A stretch of 12,336 bases of DNA from Treponema sp. Its GTDB lineage: Bacteria; Spirochaetota; Spirochaetia; Treponematales; Treponemataceae. The DNA is taken from the NCBI GenBank assembly GCA_017613485.1, contig JAGADS010000306.1:1-12336 (forward strand), read 5' to 3'. Each line of letters opens with the position of its first letter. Position 1 is the first letter of the stretch. The translations under genes were made by a program, and so were the position numbers. This document shows positions 1-5,385 of the stretch, one piece after another. Under the pieces are notes generated by a model that was given only the letters and a program-made list of their open reading frames with translations, ran no database searches and had not been told where the DNA came from.

Positions 1-536
1 CCTGCTCCTTCAGAATCGTCCAGAAGCTGTGCAAGGCCTTCCTCGACAGATTTGTACTGCTGGGCACGTGTAACCTTGTCATGAATGCGCTTGTACTCAA
101 AAGCAGTGAGCTCTGCCTTGTTGCGTACCTCAATCTTTACGCGGTTGTTGCGTGTCTGCATGATGACCCGTATGTAAAGACCGTGATCCTTTTGTTTTTG
201 CAGGTAATAGTTGATGTTGTTCAGGGTATCTTCCTTGAAGTGGCTCATACCCTCGGCATAATCCGCCTTATTGTTTATGTCCAGATTGTGATCTTCAAAA
301 TAAATGCGTTTCGTATTAGCCTTTTTTGCATTGTTGGCAAGTTCCTTAAGGCAGTAGGAAAGGCTTTCGACCATCTGTGTCTGATTTACTTCTGTTAAGA
401 AAACCTTCAGTACCTCTCCCATATACTCTTCCATCTCATGTGGCAAAGTATATGTTGTAATGGTAAGGGGAATACCGGACTGAATTGCCATCCTGATTTT
501 TGCTACATCTACTTCAATTTGTTTTTTCTGACCCAT
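1..536 (-). CDS. Histidine-kinase-like ATPase domain protein, C-terminus cut off by window edge
   Basis: The first 178 codons are visible. Read on the minus strand, the protein has an ATP-binding N-box pattern, KELANNAKKA (residues 64-73, with E65 and N69 in the places that hold Mg-ATP in the GHKL/HATPase_c fold). It ends at the window edge in DDSEGAG (173-179), which looks like the start of a glycine-rich ATP-lid box. No phospho-acceptor His domain, membrane helix or signal peptide precedes it, so it is a cytoplasmic ATPase-domain protein rather than a classical sensor kinase. The usual DxGxG box is not obvious: the equivalent strand reads KIEVRNKAELT (134-144). The ATG at 536 is chosen because an AAGG-containing stretch lies a short way upstream and a good promoter sits at 574-602. 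The family assignment is an inference from these boxes; the substrate or partner is unknown. Confidence 0.72.
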   Translation of the reverse strand, partial: MGQKKQIEVDVAKIRMAIQSGIPLTITTYTLPHEMEEYMGEVLKVFLTEVNQTQMVESLSYCLKELANNAKKANTKRIYFEDHNLDINNKADYAEGMSHFKEDTLNNINYYLQKQKDHGLYIRVIMQTRNNRVKIEVRNKAELTAFEYKRIHDKVTRAQQYKSVEEGLAQLLDDSEGA

Positions 537-573
537 CTCTCAAACCTTAATAAACTTTTCAAGCTTTAGGTAT

Positions 574-602
574 ATTGTACCATAACTCAAGAGAATAAAC
601 AA
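574..602 (-). promoter_or_regulatory. Sigma70-type promoter for the ATPase-domain gene
   Basis: On the minus strand a -35 box TTGTTT (597-602) is followed after exactly 17 bases by TACAAT (574-579). Transcription would begin near 567, leaving about 30 bases of leader before the ATG at 536. No clear terminator separates this gene from the upstream lipoprotein gene, but this promoter makes the gene independently expressible. Confidence 0.6.
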
Positions 603-724
603 GGTATTTTTTTGCGTCAGCTATTTTATGGAGATAACACACAGATTATTTGCACCGATTTCGTCATTCCAGACGGGATTTGCAAACTTTATGGGGTATT
701 TCCCGTTGCTGTCAATGTTATATA

Positions 725-1234
725 CTATTCCCAATCAGAGATATCCAGAAGATGATACTCAAATGTTTCCTTGGTTGGATCCCCATGAGAAAGTTCTATC
801 AGGGTCTCAAAATTGTCATGGGTAACAAAATATTTCTTGTATGGCTCCGGTTCCTCATCGCTTTCCCATGGCATGGTCATTTTCTCGTCCATGAACGCAG
901 TTCCGTTAAGCGTTATGGTAACGGTTTTCTTTGCTGCATCAACTGTGTATGTTCCAGGCTCAAATGTATAAGGAGGCTCATAATGAATGCAAAATATACA
1001 CTTCTTTGAGTCTATGAATTTGATTCCCTGACCTTCCATATAAAACTCACCGGTCTGCTCGTCATACAGTTTTCCTGAAAGAGAGACTGTTCCGCTTCCA
1101 GATACGCTTGAACCGCCACTTGAACCGCTGCTTGAACTGGTACTTGAAAAATCAAGTGAAAGACATCCTGTAAGAGAAAGAACTGTATAGATACAGACAG
1201 CTGCCACGGTAATGGCACGAATTGTTTTTTTCAT
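725..1234 (-). CDS. Small predicted lipoprotein of unknown function
   Basis: The protein has 169 residues. It starts with a basic n-region and hydrophobic stretch ending in the lipobox LTGC (residues 21-24), so Cys24 should be lipidated and the protein anchored in a membrane. Immediately after comes a Ser/Gly-rich linker (about residues 29-50), typical of a spacer lifting a domain off the membrane. The remaining 120 residues look like a compact beta-rich domain (sections GKLYDEQTGEFYMEG and GTYTVDAAKKTVTITLNG alternate hydrophobic and polar residues). I do not recognise the family, so no function is assigned. The ATG at 1234 is supported by AAGGAG at 1243-1248, 8 bases upstream, and by a promoter at 1271-1299. 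The neighbouring exported transglutaminase-like and membrane protease genes suggest an envelope setting, but there is no proof of a shared role. Confidence 0.8.
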   Translation of the reverse strand: MKKTIRAITVAAVCIYTVLSLTGCLSLDFSSTSSSSGSSGGSSVSGSGTVSLSGKLYDEQTGEFYMEGQGIKFIDSKKCIFCIHYEPPYTFEPGTYTVDAAKKTVTITLNGTAFMDEKMTMPWESDEEPEPYKKYFVTHDNFETLIELSHGDPTKETFEYHLLDISDWE

Positions 1235-1248
1235 ATAGATTTCTCCTT

Positions 1249-1264
1249 ATGCCCATAAAGGCAT
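1249..1264 (-). other. Short hairpin at the predicted 5' end of the lipoprotein mRNA
   Basis: ATGCC (1249-1253) and GGCAT (1260-1264) can pair into a 5-bp stem with a 6-base loop. It sits directly before the AAGGAG ribosome-binding site, and transcription from the promoter at 1271-1299 would begin at about 1264, so the stem would form the very 5' end of the mRNA. Such terminal stems can slow 5' decay. The stem is short, so chance is possible. Confidence 0.3.
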
Positions 1265-1270
1265 GAATTT

Positions 1271-1299
1271 ATTTTACATTAAGTTAAGGCAATTCACAA
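1271..1299 (-). promoter_or_regulatory. Sigma70-type promoter for the lipoprotein gene
   Basis: Minus strand: -35 TTGTGA (1294-1299), a 17-base spacer, -10 TAAAAT (1271-1276). It lies in the gap between the stop codon of the upstream gene (1313) and the lipoprotein ATG (1234), so the lipoprotein has its own start of transcription even if read-through also occurs. Confidence 0.62.
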
Positions 1300-1312
1300 G
1301 TGATTTATTCCA

Positions 1313-2896
1313 TTATTGTGCGAGGATTTTATTGATTCGGTTAAGGTCATTCTTTAGTGTTGCATTTTTCGGCACCAGTTTGAGGCCTTCCTCCACGACT
1401 TTCTTTGCCTTCTGGTATTGTCCGCCATTTGCCAGCTCTGCAAACTCATTGTGGACTGTGACGGCATAATTGTTCTCGCTTTGGGTTAAAAGGTTCTTTA
1501 TCTTGGTGCTTTTGGGAAGCTCGCTCAGGCCTGCCTTTGCATAATCCATTGCAGAAAGATAATCGGAGGCATTTGCGGCATCCACAATCAGCTGAAGGTG
1601 GCAGTTCTCTATCTGCCCGTCTATCTGCTTTTGAGTCTGGCTGTCAGAGGCAAGGGGTGATTTTTTCTGCTCACGGAGGAATGCAAGTTTTTGAACAGGA
1701 TCAACTGTCTTGGAAACTGTTTCCTGTATGCTGGATATGAAAAGCATCTGTTCAATTTCTTCTTTGGTTGTTGAAGTAAGCCTTTCTTTTTTCTGGTTGA
1801 AAATCTCGCGGGCTACATCTGTCATACTCTGCCTGCAATAATACAAGGCGGTGTTGTATGCCGCATCCTGATAGTATCTTAGAAGATCATCGCTTTCTCC
1901 CCAGTGCTCTATCACAGAGTCAAGCCATGTAAGCGAATCATGATGTTTCCCACTGGCACTTAATTCTGCGGCATAATTCGTGCATACAGTATCAAAATCC
2001 TTCCGGCTGTCGTTTGTTGAATCCTGCATTTCATCCTTTAGAAACACCATGCGCGCCACGGCATAGCCTGTTGCGGAATCGTAATCCTTTTTGTCCATGG
2101 TAAATGCACTCCGGTTACGTGCAATCAGGCTTACAAGCATTCTGTCGCTTATGACATGACGGCCATTGTATTGTCGGACAGGAACTACAGCATAGGCAGT
2201 TCCCTTGCTTCCAGAGGAAATCTGTCTTTTACTTCCAGGCTCAAAGCCCATAGGATTTGTTGTCTCCACATCAATGTATTTTCCGTCTATTAAAACTGAA
2301 CAGAAACAATGGTCACTTGCCCTGTTTCCTATTACAGTAAGGCCTGCTGCCTTTGCCAATGCACTGTAGAGAACCGAAGCAGAGACACAGTTATAAGAGC
2401 CGTCTTCAAGAAGGGTAGTAAGCTTTGTCTGGGTCTTTTGGTATCGTCTGAGTTTCTGCTCATACATCAGCGTGAGTACGGCCTCCGCACGTTCCCTTTC
2501 GCTTTTGGACATAAAAGAGCGGCTTGTTACCTGCTGCTCAAGATCAAGATATGCATTCATGTATTTAACCTGATCAACCATCGGGTATTCTGAGAAGCGA
2601 AGGCCGTTTGCAATCATCTCGTGTGCGGAAAGAGTTGTGTCCTTTACATTTGATTCATAGGTAAAGTATGGTTCAAGGGGTGGAAAGGTTTGAGCAAAAG
2701 AAAATGAGGGAATTAATAGAAGGAAAATGGAGAAGAAGAAGAATTTAAGGTTTGAGATTATCTGGTCAAGCCCGATAATGACATTTGGCTGTCTGGTAAT
2801 GACACTGCGTTGTCTGGTAATGACACTGCGTTGTCTGGTAATGACACTGCGTTGTCTGACTATTATATCTTTTGGTCTGACGCTGGCATTACTCAT
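1313..2896 (-). CDS. Exported transglutaminase-like protein with C-terminal helical repeats; N-terminus encoded by tandem repeats
   Basis: From the ATG at 2896 the protein has 527 residues. A signal peptide core (FFFFSIFLLLIPSFSFA, 52-68, likely cleaved before Gln69) lies unusually far in. A transglutaminase-like domain follows: Cys170 in YNCVSASVLYSAL, His196 in DHCFCSVLIDGKYIDV and Asp209 form the expected Cys-His-Asp order. The C-terminal half (about 330-527) is helical and TPR-like, with paired patterns such as DYLSAMDYAKAGLSELP and GQYQKAKKVVEEGLKLVP, suggesting a protein-protein scaffold. Enzyme activity (protease, amidase or cross-linking) cannot be decided; the periplasm is the likely location. 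The first 47 residues are largely encoded by DNA repeats (heptads such as TRQRSVI). There is no in-frame ATG, GTG or TTG between 2896 and the signal peptide, and no Shine-Dalgarno at 2896. A TTG at 2920 is an alternative. The gene overlaps the stop of the metalloprotease gene by 8 bases, so translational coupling is plausible. Confidence 0.8.
   Translation of the reverse strand: MSNASVRPKDIIVRQRSVITRQRSVITRQRSVITRQPNVIIGLDQIISNLKFFFFSIFLLLIPSFSFAQTFPPLEPYFTYESNVKDTTLSAHEMIANGLRFSEYPMVDQVKYMNAYLDLEQQVTSRSFMSKSERERAEAVLTLMYEQKLRRYQKTQTKLTTLLEDGSYNCVSASVLYSALAKAAGLTVIGNRASDHCFCSVLIDGKYIDVETTNPMGFEPGSKRQISSGSKGTAYAVVPVRQYNGRHVISDRMLVSLIARNRSAFTMDKKDYDSATGYAVARMVFLKDEMQDSTNDSRKDFDTVCTNYAAELSASGKHHDSLTWLDSVIEHWGESDDLLRYYQDAAYNTALYYCRQSMTDVAREIFNQKKERLTSTTKEEIEQMLFISSIQETVSKTVDPVQKLAFLREQKKSPLASDSQTQKQIDGQIENCHLQLIVDAANASDYLSAMDYAKAGLSELPKSTKIKNLLTQSENNYAVTVHNEFAELANGGQYQKAKKVVEEGLKLVPKNATLKNDLNRINKILAQ
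2757..2779. repeat. 23-bp palindrome, copy 2 (beside the 21-bp tandem repeats)
   Basis: The arms ATTATC-T-GG (2757-2765) and CC-C-GATAAT (2771-2779) flank a 5-base loop, with one mismatch inside the stem. Flanked by GAG on the left and GACATT on the right, it aligns without gaps to the palindrome at 4288-4310. The two copies differ at two stem positions on each arm in a way that keeps base pairing. Confidence 0.7.
2791..2853. repeat. Three perfect 21-bp tandem repeats, with degenerate units beyond
   Basis: A 21-bp unit starting GTCTGGTAATGACACTGC is repeated exactly three times (2791-2811, 2812-2832, 2833-2853). The leading GTCTG recurs at 2854 and 2875 at the same spacing, so a decayed array runs to the end of the metalloprotease gene. 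The core GGTAATGACA matches the right part of the adjacent palindrome element and resembles the GGCAATGACA core of the 22-bp array at 4299-4358. In the transglutaminase-like gene the array reads as heptapeptides of the type TRQRSVI. Confidence 0.9.
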
Positions 2897-4214
2897 CTGC
2901 GGATGAAATGTCTTGAACAAGTTTGTCTCCTTTTTTCTGCGATTCCCTTATCGCCCGGATTCTTTCCAGAAGCGGTGGATGATCGTAATTGAATATGCAG
3001 TAGATTTTCGGCGGAGTGAATTCGCTCAGGTTTTCCTTGTTCAGCTTGATGAGCGCAGATATCAACGGTTCACCGCCGCCACACATGCCTGCACTGAATG
3101 CATCTGCTTGAAACTCATCACGACGGCTAGCCGCATTTGAAATAAGCGAAGTAAACCAAAGCCAGTCACCGAAAACAATTGGAACCAGAAATACCCCAAA
3201 GAACTTTAGGAAATCTGGAACTGCAATGCCTGCTCCCTGTGGCAGCATCCCGAAGCCCTGATACAAGGCCGGAATGTTTATTAGAAGTGACAGCGCAAAG
3301 AGGACGACAAAAACAAGCGGAATCATAATGCAATATTTTTTGATGATATGCTTGTGCTTGTAATGTCCCAGCTCATGTGCCAGGACCGCCTCAATCTCAT
3401 CAACCGAAAGCTGTTCAATCAAGGTATCGTATAAGACAATCCTCTTGTTCTTTCCCAGTCCGGTAAAATATGCATTGCTGTGACCGCTTCGTTTTGATGC
3501 ATCCATTACGAATACACTCTTAGCATAAAAACCACATTTCCCAAGAAGAGTTACAAGGCGTTCCTTTAGCTCACCATCTTCCAGCGGGGTAAATTTATTG
3601 AACAGAGGTGCGATGAGTACAGGATAGATAAACGAAACGATAAAGACAAAGGCAATGTAAACGACACCAAGCAGAAGCCACCACCATGATGAAAGATGCG
3701 TCAAAAGAAAGACTGCCGCACACAAAAGGGGAATGCCTATTATGCATCCCACGATAAATCCCTTGATCTGATCTGCAATCCACATGCCAAGCGTCATCTT
3801 GCTAAAACCGAAATCCTTTTCAATCTTAAACTCGCTGTACAAATCAAACGGCAGACTAAGAAGCTCACCAGGAACCGAAGCAAGCAGAACAAAGAGAAGA
3901 ACAGTAAGATATATGTTTCCTGTCCATGTCCAGAGCAGCATGTAAAGCCAGTTGTAGAATCCAGAGAGCACAAGGACAAATGTCAGGATTGTTTTCAATA
4001 CAGTGCTTGGAATCCAGAGGAAATAACGTGCGTTTTTATAGGCAACAGTTTTCTCAAGCTTTTCAACTTCAACCGCGCCTTCAAGTTCTGCGGGAATTTC
4101 TTTTCCATGTTTAATTCTGTGCCTGTAGCAGATTTGATTGAGCGTAAAGTCCAGTATGAAATTTATTATTGTTCCAGAGATGAACAGTATTACAAAAATA
4201 TTTGAATAATCCAT
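2889..4214 (-). CDS. Ste24-type (M48 family) integral-membrane zinc metalloprotease
   Basis: The protein has 441 residues, a typical length for bacterial Ste24/CAAX-protease-1-like enzymes. Several membrane helices are visible: residues 4-25, about 68-115, 150-172, 176-203, 293-317 and 333-356. The zinc site is complete: HELGH at 280-284 and the third ligand Glu367 in DEFQAD (366-371). The conserved HSNAYFTG (245-252) and DHPP (411-414) of the family are also present. It should cleave membrane or membrane-near proteins on the cytoplasmic side; the natural substrate in bacteria of this kind is not known. The ATG at 4214 is chosen because membrane helix 1 begins at once and the reading frame further upstream only crosses the repeat array. 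No Shine-Dalgarno precedes it; a TATATT box ends 7 bases before the ATG. Its 3' end overlaps the start of the transglutaminase-like gene by 8 bases, so the two probably form one transcript. Confidence 0.92.
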   Translation of the reverse strand: MDYSNIFVILFISGTIINFILDFTLNQICYRHRIKHGKEIPAELEGAVEVEKLEKTVAYKNARYFLWIPSTVLKTILTFVLVLSGFYNWLYMLLWTWTGNIYLTVLLFVLLASVPGELLSLPFDLYSEFKIEKDFGFSKMTLGMWIADQIKGFIVGCIIGIPLLCAAVFLLTHLSSWWWLLLGVVYIAFVFIVSFIYPVLIAPLFNKFTPLEDGELKERLVTLLGKCGFYAKSVFVMDASKRSGHSNAYFTGLGKNKRIVLYDTLIEQLSVDEIEAVLAHELGHYKHKHIIKKYCIMIPLVFVVLFALSLLINIPALYQGFGMLPQGAGIAVPDFLKFFGVFLVPIVFGDWLWFTSLISNAASRRDEFQADAFSAGMCGGGEPLISALIKLNKENLSEFTPPKIYCIFNYDHPPLLERIRAIRESQKKGDKLVQDISSADE

Positions 4215-4221
4215 GTCATAT

Positions 4222-4250
4222 AATATAGCATATTTAAATGATTTCTGTAA
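4222..4250 (-). promoter_or_regulatory. Promoter of the Ste24-like gene, predicting a leaderless mRNA
   Basis: Minus strand: -10 TATATT (4222-4227) preceded after 17 bases by a weak TTACAG (4245-4250); CTTACA with an 18-base spacer fits slightly better. The -10 ends 7 bases before the ATG at 4214, which places the first transcribed base at or next to the A of ATG. Confidence 0.45.
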
Positions 4251-4287
4251 GGTTTTTGTATGTGTTTCATGGAAGTGATGGAAAGAG

Positions 4288-4310
4288 ATTGCCGGATCGA
4301 GTCCGGCAAT
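4288..4310. repeat. 23-bp palindrome, copy 1 (beside the 22-bp tandem repeats)
   Basis: Perfect 9-bp arms ATTGCCGGA (4288-4296) and TCCGGCAAT (4302-4310) around a 5-base loop, flanked by GAG and GACATT as in copy 2. The right arm is also the start of the tandem array. It is a REP-like intergenic palindrome in general form; no named family is claimed. Confidence 0.8.
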
Positions 4311-4358
4311 GACATTAAACGAGTCCGGCAATGACATTAAACGAGTCCGGCAATGACA
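4299..4358. repeat. 22-bp tandem repeats, two full copies and a partial third
   Basis: The unit GAGTCCGGCAATGACATT plus four bases is exact at 4299-4320 and 4321-4342; the third copy starts at 4343 and matches for about 17 bases before diverging near 4359. It lies between the divergent Ste24-like and LuxR-type genes, upstream of the predicted promoters of both, so it is probably not transcribed from either. At 22 bp the unit would shift a reading frame, unlike the 21-bp array at 2791-2853. Confidence 0.88.
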
Positions 4359-4383
4359 TAATTGACTGGTGTTTCCTTGAGTC

Positions 4384-4413
4384 TTGCACAATATACATGT
4401 TTTGTGCTAGAAT
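4384..4413 (+). promoter_or_regulatory. Promoter of the LuxR-type regulator gene
   Basis: TTGCAC (4384-4389), an 18-base spacer and TAGAAT (4408-4413), with TG one base before the -10 (extended -10 form). Transcription would begin near 4420, only about 13 bases before the TTG start at 4433. This excludes the in-frame ATG at 4397 as the start for this transcript. Confidence 0.55.
4386..4407. promoter_or_regulatory. Dyad inside the LuxR-gene promoter, possible operator
   Basis: GCACAA (4386-4391) and TTGTGC (4402-4407) are inverted copies separated by 10 bases, spanning from within the -35 box to the base before the -10 box. A protein bound here would cover the promoter, so autoregulation or repression is a reasonable guess. 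The bound factor is unknown. Confidence 0.4.
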
Positions 4414-4419
4414 TTTCGT

Positions 4420-4424
4420 GGAGG
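4420..4424 (+). promoter_or_regulatory. Ribosome-binding site deciding a TTG start
   Basis: GGAGG is followed after 8 bases by TTG at 4433. The ATG at 4425 is in another frame and touches the site, while the in-frame GTG at 4418 overlaps it, so TTG is the only well-spaced start. Confidence 0.65.
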
Positions 4425-4432
4425 ATGATTTT

Positions 4433-5266
4433 TTGGACGAAGTAATTCTGTTTGCCGCATGTCTTTTTTCTTTTTCTGCGGGATTGATTTCACTCCTCTT
4501 TTTCCTTAGATTCAGGAAACCGTTTTTCTTTCATGTGTTTTTGATTACATTTGCTTTTTTTCTTATAAGCACTGAGTCGTTTTTTGTGACATTGCACGGA
4601 GCGATTACGAGCAAGGTTTTCTTCTGCATTTTTGGCGGGATGCTTTCGTTTGTCTTTTCTTATGGCATGATCAGTTTTGCCCTTGATTTCATTCAGGTCA
4701 GTTCATCGTCACGCATACGCATGGTTGTTCTGGCATATTCTGCCGTGGTGCTTGTCTTTGCCGTATGCCTGATTTTCTTCAATAAAATTGAGCATCCTTC
4801 GTTCATCCTGAATATTCTTGGCATCTGGATTCCTGCCGCCGTTTCCGTTCTGCTGGGGATTGTGTTCTTTAAGCGCATAAACACCGGCATTTTCAAAAAG
4901 GAAAAGTGGATCATCATTATCATATCCGCCGCTAACCTTGCACTTTCCTTTGTCCTGCACAATGTTCCGTTTGTATTCATCATCTCCGTGTCAATTTTAA
5001 TCTATCATGTGTTCTACCGCTTTTATTTTTCATCTCCCATAGCAAAAACTGAACGAAGCCTGTCACCAGATTTTATAAAGGACTTTTCAATCACCAAGCG
5101 GGAGCAGGAAGTCATACTTGCACTTTTGGACGGAAAATCAAACAAGGAACTTGCAGAGACTTTTTTTGTAACGCAGAAAACCATAGAGGCACACCTTGCA
5201 AACATCTACCGGAAAGTCGGAGTAAAGAACCGTCTGGAGCTTTTCTCCCGTCTCAAGAACGACTGA
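4433..5266 (+). CDS. Seven-helix membrane regulator with C-terminal LuxR-type DNA-binding domain
   Basis: The protein has 277 residues from the TTG start. Seven hydrophobic helices fill residues 1 to about 200, starting right at DEVILFAACLFSFSAGL. A short linker leads to a LuxR/NarL-type helix-turn-helix at the C-terminus (218-277). The signature residues are there: TKREQEV at the start of the domain, then SNKELAETFFVTQKTIEAHL (recognition helix) and NIYRKVGVKNR. There is no receiver or kinase domain, so the membrane part probably senses a small molecule or membrane state and controls DNA binding directly while staying in the membrane. The ligand is unknown. The two genes downstream on the same strand encode envelope proteins and are the natural candidate targets. 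Other starts in the same frame (ATG 4331, ATG 4397, GTG 4418) lie before the predicted transcript start or overlap the ribosome-binding site. Confidence 0.88.
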   Translation: MDEVILFAACLFSFSAGLISLLFFLRFRKPFFFHVFLITFAFFLISTESFFVTLHGAITSKVFFCIFGGMLSFVFSYGMISFALDFIQVSSSSRIRMVVLAYSAVVLVFAVCLIFFNKIEHPSFILNILGIWIPAAVSVLLGIVFFKRINTGIFKKEKWIIIIISAANLALSFVLHNVPFVFIISVSILIYHVFYRFYFSSPIAKTERSLSPDFIKDFSITKREQEVILALLDGKSNKELAETFFVTQKTIEAHLANIYRKVGVKNRLELFSRLKND

Positions 5267-5277
5267 AATTTCTTCTA

Positions 5278-5289
5278 AGGGTTTACCCT
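5278..5289. promoter_or_regulatory. Short palindrome between the regulator and the barrel-protein gene
   Basis: AGGGT (5278-5282) and ACCCT (5285-5289) are inverted copies around TT. It lies 11 bases after the LuxR-gene stop and ends about 44 bases before the weak -35 region of the next gene. It could be a binding site for the upstream regulator. As a terminator it would be poor (4-5 bp stem, broken T run). Confidence 0.35.
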
Positions 5290-5332
5290 ATTTCTTTAAA
5301 ACCGCAAAAATCTAGTACATTCCCCAATATCT

Positions 5333-5361
5333 TTTAGTCAGAAAAGGACCTATCATATAAT
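5333..5361 (+). promoter_or_regulatory. Promoter of the barrel-protein/S41 operon, strong -10 and weak -35
   Basis: TATAAT (5356-5361) is a perfect -10 box. The -35 position (5333-5338, TTTAGT with a 17-base spacer) matches consensus poorly. A good -10 with a poor -35 is typical of promoters that need an activator, which suits the regulator gene just upstream. A GGAGG site at 5377-5381 precedes the ATG by 4 bases. Confidence 0.5.
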
Positions 5362-5385
5362 CAGAATATTTCTTCTGGAGGTCCT
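5345..5385. repeat. Two AGGNCCT sites flanking the -10 box and touching the start codon
   Basis: AGGACCT (5345-5351) and AGGTCCT (5379-5385) are each near-palindromic and are exact inverted copies of each other, 34 bases apart (about three helical turns). The first lies between -35 and -10; the second overlaps the ribosome-binding site and abuts the ATG. Possible protein-binding pair, or chance. Confidence 0.35.

Noticed and set aside
659..706. GTCATTCC-GAC similarity to the repeat element and the inverted pair ACGGGA/TCCCGT (673-678, 701-706) after the lipoprotein gene
   Set aside because: The match to the element is short and lacks the second palindrome arm; the inverted pair has a 22-base loop and no T run on the strand needed, so neither a repeat copy nor a terminator is supported. 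The rest of 603-724 shows nothing.
628..1009. Overlapping plus-strand reading frames opposite the lipoprotein gene
   Set aside because: They have no ribosome-binding site or recognisable domain and lie opposite a well-supported lipoprotein gene.
2757..2853. CRISPR array
   Set aside because: The units are directly adjacent 21-22 bp repeats with no unique spacers, and no cas gene is present.
4215..4391. N-terminal extension of the Ste24-like protein to position 4391
   Set aside because: It would translate the palindrome and 22-bp repeats and run through the opposite-strand promoter; the first membrane helix begins right after the ATG at 4214.
4331..4432. Start of the LuxR-type gene at ATG 4331 or ATG 4397
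   Set aside because: 4331 lies inside the tandem repeat and both precede the predicted transcription start; GGAGG at 4420-4424 favours TTG 4433.
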